From Mesostigma viride (Eukaryota > Streptophyta > Mesostigmatophyceae > Mesostigmatales > Mesostigmataceae): a stretch of 57,500 bases of DNA. Made by a program: the position numbers and the translations under genes. Below, piece by piece: positions 36,136 through 49,100 of this stretch (position 1 is the first letter of the stretch; each line of letters opens with the position of its first letter). The DNA lies in the NCBI GenBank assembly GCA_009746045.1, contig RPFO01000130.1, positions 1,198,913 to 1,256,412 of the forward strand, written 5' to 3'. The notes beneath the pieces were generated by a model. That model was not told the origin of the DNA. It did no database searches and was given only the letters and a program-made list of their open reading frames with translations.

Positions 36136-36536
36136 CCGTGCATGGGACTTTGTCAGGAGGCGGGGCAGCGTTCCCAGCCCAACTGATATGCATCAGTTGT
36201 ATTTACAAATCAATACCTAACCAATACAAGTGTTCTTTATCACATTTGTTATCATTAATTATTGGCTTTCATCACAAAAGAACTGAAGACGTGCCTTTGC
36301 TGGGAGGTTATGGGTCCACAATGGCAAACTTACAATCATACTCCTTTTCAGACGTTTTCAGACCTTTTCAGTGGTTTTCCATTTGCGGGTATTTCCTCGT
36401 AAATGGTGGGAGAGCGATCGCAGCAATGGTGCTCACCACTAGACACTCCCGGCCAGTTAGGCTCGAAACACACGCCCTGATCAAGCATGCTGTTTCCGGC
36501 CCCACCGTCTAGGTCATCTAGTCGCTCCACACGTAA

Positions 36537-36697
36537 GCCAGCCATAATTTCAATGCACAAGGATACACATTTCCATCACCATTCATCTTCATCATCCTGA
36601 ACGACTCGAAAACGCGGAAAAGATAACGGCAGGCTCGAGCTACCATGGTCCGGATTCTCCCGATTTCTGGCCTGCGCTGGTTGTCTCTTTGATACTC
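36537..36697 (+). repeat. dispersed ~160-bp repeat, copy A
   Basis: AGCCAGCCATAATTT, then TCATCCTGAACGACTCGA, GGCAGGCTCGAGCTACCATG and TCTGGCCTGCGCTGGTTGTC. It recurs at 44019-44120 and 54310-54475 in the same orientation. The family is unknown and no coding capacity is seen. Confidence 0.85.
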
Positions 36698-37129
36698 GTC
36701 AATGTGAACCCAGTTCTCACTAGCTTCTCAGAGAAGGCCGGCAGCTTGCACTTGTGGCAGGTGTCATGACATAGATGTATAGGTGTCATATCGATGTATG
36801 GAGTGATGGGTGGATACGCGTGAATGTATATGCAGGTATCATGACACGCTCTGCACTTCCGCTAAGCAGAGCACATTACCAATCGACTAGTAAAGCGCAT
36901 GTCCAGATTATTAGTAACACAGGACCTAGATCTGCACATTGTGAACATTGGGCGAGCCCTGGCAATATAAAGCTAAGGAGCTACATTTCCCCAACAAAGC
37001 CTGGTCTGCTTCACATAGCTTCCACACGGTGAGTCCATGTATGCTGCAGCCCGTAGTGCTCCGTGGCACCCTAATGGGACCTCGTGTCCACTAAAGTAAT
37101 GACGCTGCCCGACATTTGGCACTCTAATT

Positions 37130-40100
37130 TCAGGTCGCGGACGGTGTCGCCCCCAGGTGTCTCCGTAGCCACAGCGCCACATTCACCCACGAGTCGTACT
37201 CGGTGCGGGGCCTGCATGCACACGGACAAATAGGATCAAAAGTACATCAGATGACAGCATCGCGGTGACTTACGCGCATTAGAAACGTTAATCCAGACAA
37301 GCAACGGACAGTGTGAATTAAACGCAGGCGAGTCACCCACAAGCACCAATGGCGAATAGTGAGTAACGACGATTCAGGCTCAACCCTGGTCGGCACGCCA
37401 CAGCACGACTGGGAAACACCCAGGATGAGAACTTTGTGCAGGTAATGCATTTTGGTCCAATTTAAGATCGACGGGAGAGACCTGCGTTAGCCACCTTACC
37501 GTGGGGGTTGAAAAGTTTGAATTGATTCATGGGTTTGGAATGCTGCGTGACCTTCCCACGCGGGCACATGTTTCCATCATTCATCGGACATGAGATACTT
37601 ATGGAAAACATCAAACACTGTTATGGAATCATTAAACACTATTATGAAAACTATTATGAAAACGTTATTATAAAAACATCAAATGGGCGATACATAAGAT
37701 TCTCAAAAGTTGAGTGTGCGTTCTTCAGAAGGTGATTAAGCGGGTGACGGAGCGGGTGACTATGAAGCTATCCAGGAGACAACCAGATTATGAAGCTATA
37801 GCTGGAGGTGGAGCGGGGGATGATGAAGCTATCCAGGAGACAACCAGATCATGAAGCTATAGCTGGAGGTGGAGCGGGGGATGATGAAGCTATCCAGGAG
37901 ACAACCAGATCATGAAGCTATAGCTGGAGGTGGAGCGGGGGATGATGAAGCTATCCAGGAGACAACCAGATTATGAAGCTATAGCTGGAGGTGGAGCGGG
38001 GGATGATGAAGCTATCCAGGAGACAACCAGATTATGAAGCTATAGCTGGAGGTGGAGCGGGGGATGATGAAGCTATAGCTGTACACATGGCGGAATAAGG
38101 GGCCAACCCTGTGCGCTGTACACATGGCGGAATAAGGGGCCAACCCTGTGCGCTGTACACATGGCGGAATAAGGGGCCAACCCTGTGCGCTGTACACATG
38201 GCGGAATAAGGGGCCAACCCTGTGCGCTGTACACATGGCGGAATAAGGGGCCAACCCTGTGCGCTGTACACATGGCGGAATAAGGGGCCAACCCTGTGCG
38301 CTGTACACATGGCGGAATAAGGGGCCAACCCTGTGCGCTGTACACATGGCGGAATAAGGGGCCAACCCTGTGCGCTGTACACATGGCGGAATAAGGGGCC
38401 AACCCTGTGCGCTGTACACATGGCGGAATAAGGGGCCAACCCTGTGCGCTGTACACATGGCGGAATAAGGGGCCAACCCTGTGCGCTGTACACATGGCGG
38501 AATAAGGGGCCAACCCTGTGCGCTCACAATCAGTTGAGTTAATTTTTCCATCTGCACCGATCTGTGTCCGTAGGTTCAGCGCATAGCAGGCAGGGTTGCG
38601 GCGGTATTCTTACTCGCAACAACGGGTCAGTCGTGCGCGCTTGAAACATCAGCGAATCTTTAGTACAATATTCAGCTATAGAATAGTATAAATAGAGCTA
38701 TAGAAAGGAAGCTGCTACCTAGTACCCTGCAGGCTCCACAGAAATCAGGTACACCGACTCTATAAGGCCGCACTTCAAGCACCGGACGCGCTATGCCTTG
38801 CCACTAGCTGGCTGAGGCATTAACTGAATCGCTAGCTGGTGGAGCTAGTCAGGCACTGTTACGAATGGGAACCAAGTGACTGGAGTCAAGCAAACTCACG
38901 AGGAGCGGGTGCGTGCCTACTAAATGAACATGACACATGCCGCCAGGTAACCAGCATGGGCCTAGCTAGCAACACATAAGCAAAGAAAGACACCTACCAA
39001 ACATCTTGTCACGAGGTACCTAGATATCTTTTTTAAAAAATAAAAAATCACAAGGTGCCTAGATAACAGATAGCTTCTGAGGCTTCAGAGCCAGCGGGTG
39101 GCCGTACATCCCATGGGGGTGTTGAAGATGCACTGGTACACACTCTAAAGCTTGGTAGCAAGGGCAATAACGACGATTGAGCCAGGAAGCGGCATTGTTA
39201 TACATAGGCATTAGACACCTGGGGGCAAGCGGGTGGCCCATCAAGGTTACGCACGTGACGGGTCGCAAGCACACGAGCGGCGCTGGAGGGAGGAAACAAG
39301 AGAGCGCGCGGGGGCAAGCGGGTGGCCGTGGTCGGCTCATTGCCAACAGTGGAACACACAACTCTGGAGCCAGTTTGGGCCTAGCCACGTTAGCCAAGTA
39401 TCGATACTGTATACCAGCATGCAAGCAGTATGTCTCTAGCACTCACGACGCGAGCGGGTGGGCGTCGTCGGGGAAGACTAAGGCCTCCGCCTCCACGCCT
39501 CGCGCCCGCAGCGCGTGGATGTACTGCACACAAACAAGAGGAGAGGAGAGGGCGGATAGAGTATGCGCAGAGCAGAGGGCGGTCTCAGCATCGACAGTGA
39601 GGTTGGCTGTGACTCGAACAGATGGATCTGATGCGAACAGTTGGATGTACTGCCAGCAGAAACGGTTATGGACAGTAGGATTGAGATTCCACAGGCCAGG
39701 TTGGTAGCTAAAATTAGCAGTGCCTGGAAGAAGTGGAGCCTGCGTCTTGCAAATATAATCATAACTTTGAAAAAATTAGTATTTATATCATTAATTAGGT
39801 GACACTACTATTAATTAAATTAATTAAGTAACACGTGACTGCGTCACGCGGGTGCCAAATACAAGGCAAAGGAACCTTCAAACCCTATGCACAAAAAGGA
39901 GGGAGGGCGCCCTAGCTTCTCTCACTGCCACACGTGGGCAGGCCACAGAGCGCTCTCTCCGCATCATGGTGCCGAAGCGCAACACTGTGGGTGCAATACA
40001 ACCATGCAATACCATAGGTAGGCTGACGCATAGCTTAAAATGACACTACTATGCAGTATGTTATTAAATACTACTGTATTACATTAAACTATCAGATCAT

Positions 40101-43100
40101 TATTCATTTGTAGTGCATCATTCAAGGGCCGTATCCATGCCTTGTGGAACAGCAGCAGTTGCTTCTTGCCATACCAGATGACTATACGCCAGTAGTGGTA
40201 CAAGTTTGCCATGACTGAATATGGGGCTAAAACACACACCGCAGGATTATCTGTTGGCGGCTGAACAGCTGCATGTGCGTGTAAAAAACAAATAAAAAAT
40301 TGATACAATTTACAGCTTCACATATGTTTGAATTACTGACAGCGGGTAAAGCATGCAAGCTGTAAATTACTCTCTACGGTTATCAGGGCCAAAAAAGGGA
40401 ATGACCGTACCCGTTCGCTGCTGAACAGCTGCACGCGCTTGTCTTGGCCGCCGAGCAGAAATAGGCATGGCGCTTTCACCTGTGTAACCATTGTCCACCC
40501 ACGCATGAACGACAGTTCCCACATAGAAAATGATAGGTTATAAGGGTATGAGACTGGCAACGTAAGTGTTTCATACTAGATACACAACGAGATTTCCAAA
40601 CAAGCTGCCGAAGGCACCCAACCGAGCACATAGATAGGCAATGAAAAGAACAGGGGGGCCCTGCCAGATTTGTGAAAAAGCCACAATGATTAATTATCCT
40701 TAATATCCTTCATTAATATATTTTGAAATGATGCATTACTAGTGAGATTTCAGACCAGAGCGGAAAGTAGGCCCTCTGGTAACGAATCAAGAGCATCTCA
40801 ATAAAGCCGCTGGTGAGCAGGTTCTGTAGTTGTGAGCTGGAACTAGAGAACGGGGAAAACGTGATGCGCAGCCAATCAAGGGGAGAAACAGGAACGGAGG
40901 TTGCAAAGGCCAAGACGCGCCTGACGCAATTTGTCCACGTGGGAAACGGGCTAGACGTCGTATTTAATGGCCAAGTGTTGAAGGGCAGCGTAGGGAGGGA
41001 AGATGCAGCTGCAATGCTAATTAAGGAGTTCACATACTTTGTCCACATGGAAAACGGGCGAGACATCGTAAAAGGGCTTGAGGGCAGCGCAGGGAAGCAA
41101 AAAGCGGAAAAGGTTTAAGGACATGTCAACCTACTTTGTCCACATGGGAGATGGGCGAGATGTCGTAAAAGTGCTTGAGCTTGTCACCATCCGGGCTGTC
41201 GGTGTAAATCTCGATGCCCTTGGCGCCGCCAAATGCCTCCACAAAGCACCAGTCGGGGATATCTGACGTCTCAATCTGCACATAGGCACAAGGACAAGTT
41301 GAGGCATATAAACCGGGATGCGAGAAACTGCGCCTAAGAAATCCAACATGAGTGGGTTGGTGGCTGGTATTATGACTAAGCTGATCACCATATTGAGATG
41401 CACAGTGCCTGAGGACATACACTATCCTGACCAGGTTGCTGGCCAAAATTAATCATGAAAGCTGATAAAGCACTTTAACTTTTAGATCGCACGCACCATG
41501 CTGACCAGGCTGCAGACCGGGTTCCTCATGACCGCCGCACGGAAGACGTCGGGCGCCTGGCGATAGCATCCGGTTCACCGCGGGCAAGGCAAAGAGCCAC
41601 CAGACGAGCGACCACAAGGGAAGCAACAAACACAGGAGCATCATTGACATGAGCTTCTAGTAGCTTCGGTACAAGTGTGAAGGCAACAAGCCAAAGAGTG
41701 ACCGCAAGAGAAGCCACAAATACAGCAGCGCTTCGGAATGAGCTTGCAGTAGCTTACTACAATGGCATTAGCTTAGAGTAGCTTAGGTACTAGGTCATCC
41801 CAAACACCCAGGGGCTGGTGAGCAATTACAGAAGGCAAAATGTGGACGTGAATCGCCAAGAAGAGAAAATGTGAGGCTAAAATGCCAAAGAGCGACCACA
41901 AGACCAGCCACAAACACAGCAGCACTTTGGCATGAGCTTGTAGTAGCTTTGGTACAAGTGCATCGCAAACACGGAGTGCCTAATGAGCAATCGCCGAAGG
42001 CGAGCAGCTAAAAAGCAACCAGAGAGAAGCCAAAGCGGCAGCAGTGCTGTCTTGCATCTGGCTACAGCATTTTACACCCGCTACGTAATTTCTTTATTGC
42101 TCATAGGGCAATAAGGCGGAGCATGTGGGTCTCCCCACGGAATGCCCCGCCCCCCCCCCCCCCCCCCCCCCCCAAAAAAAAGTTCCCCTGAGCACAGCAC
42201 GTGGGCAATGCCGTGCACTGAGCATGACGCATGATCACGGAGGAGAATCAGAACCGTTTTCACTAGGAATATCTTTTCCAGGCCGTCGAGAAAGTTTCCA
42301 GGCTGTTGAAAAAAAATTCCATCCAAAAATTACGTGGCAACCAATTCGCATAGCGAGCCACCCTAAGAACCCACTAGCCTTGCACTTGCTACGATCTACT
42401 GCTATCAACTTAGCTACGTCATGTGCGCAGCGGTCACTGTATAGACACCTGATAGATTCATCGTGGACGCATAACGCACACCGCACCCACCTGCCCCACC
42501 AGGTGAGATGCCAAGAACCCGCCGTGCGACCCCCCGATAACAGCCACCCGGCGGGTGTCCACGATGCCCAGTTTGGTGACGGCCTCCAGCGCGTCCAAGC
42601 AATCGTGGACGTCCTGGCCAATGAGGGACGTTGGGCACGGGGTCAAAGGAGCACGGGCCAAAGGTTAATCAAGGGCCGCAGGGCTTGGAGCATGGGGCCA
42701 AAGGGGCAGGGAGCCGGGAGCAAGGAGCAAGGAGCAAGGCGAGGGAGGCACTGCGTTCCTAAAGCTGCGCACCCGAGATGGCAAAAAGCTACGCGCCCTT
42801 CTCATTGTTATGCATGTATGTGTTGGCGGATCCTATCTGTGTATGTATGTGTCACCTACACATTCCTATGAAAATGGTGGGGGTACTTCCTATGCGTCGG
42901 TGGATTGTATTTGCGAAAAATACTAACAACAACCCTTGGTGACTCACACCCTAGACTCCCAAAAGTGTGGGGTGTTGTCTCCTGGCTCTTTCTTGACTAG
43001 ATGCCAAGTTCTGCATTCATGTCTGTAAACATATCTTGGGGGAATTCAAGCATATCTATCTAAATGCGCTTTAGGGGACAAAAGGCATACAAACGCAAGG

Positions 43101-46100
43101 TTAATATCAATGGCTCTTATCATAGTTCTTGTCAATTGTTCTTATCAAAGGTTGCTATCAAAGGTTGCTATCAATGGTTGCCATCAATGATTGCTATCAA
43201 TGGTTGCTATCAATGGTTGCTATCAATGGTTGTTATCAATGGTTGTTATCAATGGTTGTTATCAATGGTGGCTATCCATGGTTGCTTTCAATGGTTGCTA
43301 TCAATCGTTGCTATCAATGGTTGTTATCAATGGTTGTTATCAATGGTTGTTATCAATGGTGGCTATCCATGGTTGCTATCAATGGTTGCTATCAATGGTG
43401 GCTATCAATGGTGGCTAACAATGGTTGTTACAAATGGGATAGAGCCTATTCTAGCACGCCTTGCACAATGTATAAGCACTTAGTCACATTGCCTAGCTTC
43501 ACTAAACGCATAAAGCCATGGCTTCAAGTTCATAGTGAGAGAGAGGGGGGGGGGGGGGGGGGGGGGCGCACCTGCGTGCCGATGTTCCCGGGTAGTGTCT
43601 GCAGAGCCGATTCACCAAACCCGGTCGACCCCCTGCAGCCAGGCCGACGAAATTTCGCCCATAAAAAAAAAAATGTCAGACAAGCCGCATATCAAGAATA
43701 CTCGGTCCATCATTTCCTTACCGTACTGTCAAGCTGTCACATAGCAATGTCAGCAGGGGCTGGGGGGGGGTAGCCTAGAGGATGCAAACAGCATTCTAAC
43801 AATGCCCCAAAGTCTTGTGGCCTACATTCAATTCGTCGGGTACGAGGCCACGACCACCCCTACCTACCTTTTGTAAACATGTCAACTTGGTGTACATGTC
43901 AGCTGAGAACAACTTTGCCCAATATAGGCCGACATGAAAAAAAGCAACGTCAGATGCTGCTCATTGTTCAAACATGCCACGCACGTTTTCAAACACCCCA
44001 CGCAGGCATCTTTACCATCATCCTGAACGACTCGACCAACGTGCATAAGATAACAGCAGGCTCCAGCTACTGTGGTCCAAATTCTCCAGATTTCAGGCCT
44101 GCGCTGGTTGTCTCAAACATACCACGCAAACACTTGTCGGCGTGACGCCGGCAAGAACTAGACAGTACCCATGAAACCATAGGACGGCGTGGCATGTGAC
44201 ATAACGTAGCAAGTGAGCTACGGAGCGCCCTTGTTACTGCCAGCTCGCTACATAGAATCTTGGATCCTCGTCATGTGAAGCCTGTGCTGCTTGTCCTCGA
44301 ATCTGAACCCTGTCCTGCATGTTTCATTGGCATGCGGCCACCCCATGGAACTTGACCAGGACCACTCTTACCCCAGCGAGCAAGGGAAAGCGTGCGGCAT
44401 GACGTCGCAAGCATGCCACCTCGCTCCCTTACTGCCCTTACTGCTGCTCACACACCAGACAGCAAGTGCCCATACACAACACAACGAGTGCCCACCCACC
44501 GGAAGTTGACCAGTATCACATTGTATCCCAGCGAGCAAAGGAAGGCATGCGACGTGACGTAGCCGGTGCTGAAGCTCGAGTGGGGGCCTCCGTGCGGCAC
44601 CACGATGGTGGGCGCTTTGGACTTGGCTGCGTCCTTTGGCGACAACACGACGGCCTCAAAGGTGTGCCCTCCATCTGCGTGCGTGGAAGGAGGGCGCAGG
44701 AAAGGGAGGTGCAGGAAAGTGGAGAGAAAAAGGAGGTCGCATTACAAGCTAATTAAGTATAAGCAAGCCACGTAGGCATTCTGTTCCATTTCTAGCCTAC
44801 GCTGGCTGCCTCATGGATACTGTCAACTGCTGAATAAATATAAAGCTGAAGTGAAGCAGGAGCTGCATCCTTGTGGCGACTAGTTAAGGACTAGTTGAGG
44901 GCTGTGCGCTGCTCTGGGCTACCTTGGATATGTGACAAGACACGTGTACTGTGAAAATGGTGAAGAAATTTGAATTATAACAGAAAGAAACTGTGTGCTA
45001 AACTCTATAGCAGGAACTGGAGGCATAGTAGCTCTAGTATAGTAGTAACTCTAACTCTATAGTTATAAAAAGGAACTGTGTGCTAAATCTCACCCAACAA
45101 GATAGACGCAGCCAGCGCCCCATCTGTCATTACCGCCCGGTGACCTACTCCATCTCACCCAGCATCCCATAAGAGCTTGCTTCACTTAATGATGCCGAGG
45201 TCCCCGGCTTTCCTCGCAGCTGCCATTAGTGGTCAGTACTTGGTTTAGGCCCCACCTCGCGGCGCCTTGCTCGGATATACTACTATATAGCGTTTACATA
45301 CAAGTATTGAGCGTTTATTATGTACGACCGAGGCGATGGGACGCTGGCCACTATTCTACCCACTACGCAGCGCAACCCTTTTGCCCACATCGCAGCATCT
45401 GTTTTCGCTGGCGTGGTATTTGTTCATGGCCCTCTCATAACTTCTTCCAACAAATTTGTAGCTTCTAGCTGGTGTGGTATTTGCTCACGACCCTCCCACA
45501 GCTTCTTCCAAAAAAGTTATAGCTTCTAGCTGGTGTGGTATTTGCTCATGACCCTCCCATAACTTCTTCCAAAAAGGTTATAGCTTCTAGCTGCGTGGTA
45601 TTTGCTCACGACCCACCTCGCGGCGGGACGGGCAGCACTTGGAAGTCAAAGGAGGAGAGCGCGCGGTCCACCTGGGAGAAGCGGAGGAAGGGAGGAGCAG
45701 GGGGGAGAGGAGCGGGGGAGAGGAGGAGCGTGGGACAAGATGAGCATGGGAGAGGAGAAGCGTGGGACAAGAGGAGCGTGGAAGAGGAGGAGCAGGGGGG
45801 ACGCATGCGCAGGCAAGGAGCGAGTGGGGCCAGAAAGGTGAGTAGTTAAAAGGCGCGTGGGCAACCGGAGGGCGGGCAAGAAGGGGGGTATAGGCACCCA
45901 GACTATGATTTCAAAAATACCTACGTTCACGAAGCACCGATGATGGATGCGGCATGCCGTTTGTGACCTTGCCATGAAGTTTAATATTTCCGATGCACGC
46001 AGTCTCCGTTGTGTGCGCGCTAACTCCATGAGGACTATGCCATGTTACCAGAAAAGGAGCGGTCCATGGCTTGGGATCCTTGCTGGGTTCATTATTCATA

Positions 46101-49100
46101 GGGGCTGGTAGTTGCTGTCATCTCTACTAGTCATACTTCTATTGGTACTACTGTGGATACTACTATTGATACCACTATTGACAGAACGAATATGCCATTG
46201 AATAATGACCGTCTTCGCAGGGTCCAAGGCACCAACTAGCCGTGGCGACCAATAGGCAGTCCATCCTCCTGTATCCCTGAGGGGAAACAGTAGGCCGCAC
46301 ATAGTAAACCAAAATCTGCCCATCGCCGGTATGCAAAATTCCCCCAGCATCCATGAGGCGCCGGCCTGCTGCCAGGTTGCGCCTTGTGACATGGGCCAAA
46401 GCGAATGGTGACGACCGCGAAATTATAACTCCAGTTGCATGCATACAGCGAAATGACCACCCGCTGGACACCAGGCCGCCACCCACCTTGTCAGGCAGCT
46501 TGGCGAAGGGCATGCCCGCATCGTACCAGTGCCAGGTGGGCTGGCCGGGCGTGATCCCCCCTGGGGGCAGGAAGCAGCACGCCAGCACCGTGGGCTTGCA
46601 GGGCGTGTTTACCGCTGCAGACGTAGCAGTTTTTGGATGGTCGAGTGAAAAGGACAGCCGCTGGTTGTGAGCAGGTTAAATATAGACAGAGCCACCATTA
46701 AGAGCTGTGTGCTCGGAAGAAAAGTAAGGAGCACCCACAGACAGATAGATGCACATCAACTGACGCTAACAGACGTGGCAGTGGACCACACCGCCACCTC
46801 CGCCCCTGCCCCCCCCACACCACATCCCACATCTGTAAATGAGCCTTGTCAGCATACGAGCATCGGCACCTGCCAAACACCCAGGATTGGAACCAGAGTA
46901 ATCCTGCATATGGCACATGTACAACATGAATGTGGCACAAGTACCGATAAGGCTGGTGTTAAGGCTCATGGGAACACAGCGTGCGCAGCCATCATAGCAT
47001 GTGGAGCCAGCCTCCGCGGTAACTTCTCGTAGCATGGGACAAGATTCTCCAGCCAAGCACGGTAGCTACATGATTTGTGTCCAAGGGCAAGTTTTTTCTC
47101 GCAAGTGCACGGCGTAGCGTAGCCGTGACTCCACAGGTGTCAGTAACCAATGAACTAATTCAAATGTAGACTGCGTCACGTGAGCATGAATCCTTGATGA
47201 GATGGAAATCTGCAAGTGCCATCGGCGCCGACGTATTCGCTAGAGGCACACGCGGGAGAAGCCATGAGTCTTCAAGTGGCAGGACAGGCAGTCGTCTAAC
47301 TGCAAGCGCAAGGGGGAGCGTTTACCCACTTCCTCGCAAGTGCCACATGGGGCCATTTTCGCCAGGTAATGGTCGTAAAAGTGCAAACTCTGGAAGGTAC
47401 CCAGTGACTCACATGCGACCGCGACGCCAGCGTTAATGTCCAGCAGCGTCCACGAGGCGTCCTTCCCATCCCCCGACGGCCCGGGGCTCACTTCCGAGAT
47501 GGCGCCGCTGTGAGGCCAAACGGAACAGAAAGGGACGGGCAGACATGGCTTTACGCATGAGGCACACCGAACTTGCGGCGTGTCACTAATGAGATAGCCA
47601 TTCAGGTACAGCAAAATGTTGCTAATGAGATTGCCGTTCAGGTACAACAAGGTGTTGCTAATGAGATTGCCATTCAGGTACAACAAGGTGTTGCTAATGA
47701 GATTGCCATTCAGGAGGTACAACTAGATATTGCTCATGTGACATGTCTTTCCATGGGCATAAGCGTTGCTCAGAACTCACCTTTCAATTTCGATCGCCAC
47801 AATTGCGTTCCGGCTCCGCCAGGACGTGTTGAGGATCAGCGTGCTGCCGTCTGGCAGCCACGGATTGCGGCTCATGCCGATGGCCGTCAACCCTGGAAAG
47901 ACACTCGGGTCGTTCGCCTCGTACACCACGGGTAGCTGGTGCGGTGGATGGGTGGGGGACAGGGCAGACAGAGGGGGGCACACAAGAAGCCACTCATGGT
48001 GAGGATCCATCTCATATTAGGGGGGATACAATTAGGGGTTACGATTAGGGGGGATACAATCAGGGGATACGATTAGGGGGGATACAATCAGGGGTCACGA
48101 TTAGGGGGGATACAATCAGGGGATACAATCAGGGGATACAATCAGGGGATACTATCAGGGGATACGATTAGGGGGGGTACTATCAGGGGATACGATTAGG
48201 GGGGATACAATCAGGGGATACGATTAGGGGGGATACAATCAGGGGATACGATTAGGGGGGATACAATCAGGGGATACGATTAAGGGGGATACAATCAGGG
48301 GATACGATTAGGGGGATACAATCAGGGGATACGATTAGGGGGGATACAATCAGGGGATACGATTAGGGGGGATACAATCAGGGGTTACGATTAGGGGGGA
48401 TACAATCAGGGGATACGATTAGGGGGGATACAATCAGGGGATACGATTAGGGGGGATACAATCAGGGGATACGATTAGGGGGGATACAATCAGGGGGTAT
48501 ATCTAGTCCTTTGCCTCATATGGGTAGCTGATGCCTGAATAGGCAGGAGAAAGGGCATGGGCAACAAGGGTGGGACCTACTTGGTCCCTTGTGGTGGGAA
48601 TTTTGGCTGGGTCGGGTTGAATCCGGTTGTTTGCGTGGGAGAGGCAAACCAGATAGGGCATGACGCTGACGATTGCCAGAGCCAATACTCACGTCATCCA
48701 GTTTTAACTGGGTGCTGGAGTAAAATGCATGCTGGAGGTAAACCACCTGCCCACTCTACATTTCGAGGTCAACAATATTTACCAAAGGGTTCGGCAATAC
48801 CAAAGCATTCTGACATGCATGCTTGGTATGAGCCGCAATGCATGTGCTAATTAACGAGCCAGGTTTATGAGCATTACCAAAACTGTACATATACCACTCG
48901 TGCGTGCCTCAATAATCTGCCACACGTGATGGCAGGCCGCCCAAACGGTGACCCTTGTGGATTCTCTCGAGGTCGCCCTTATTAGAATCCTGGTCTAGTA
49001 AACCAGCTACAAAGAGCGCACGCTTACCACGGTGCGCGTCGGCAAGCCACCCTTTGCGGTCGCCAGCGCATGCGCGGTGCCCCCCCAGCTGATGGCATGC

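Noticed and set aside
38012-38557. ORF with [15 protein letters not shown] repeats
   Set aside because: Three overlapping frames of the 37-bp minisatellite inside the last AARE intron.
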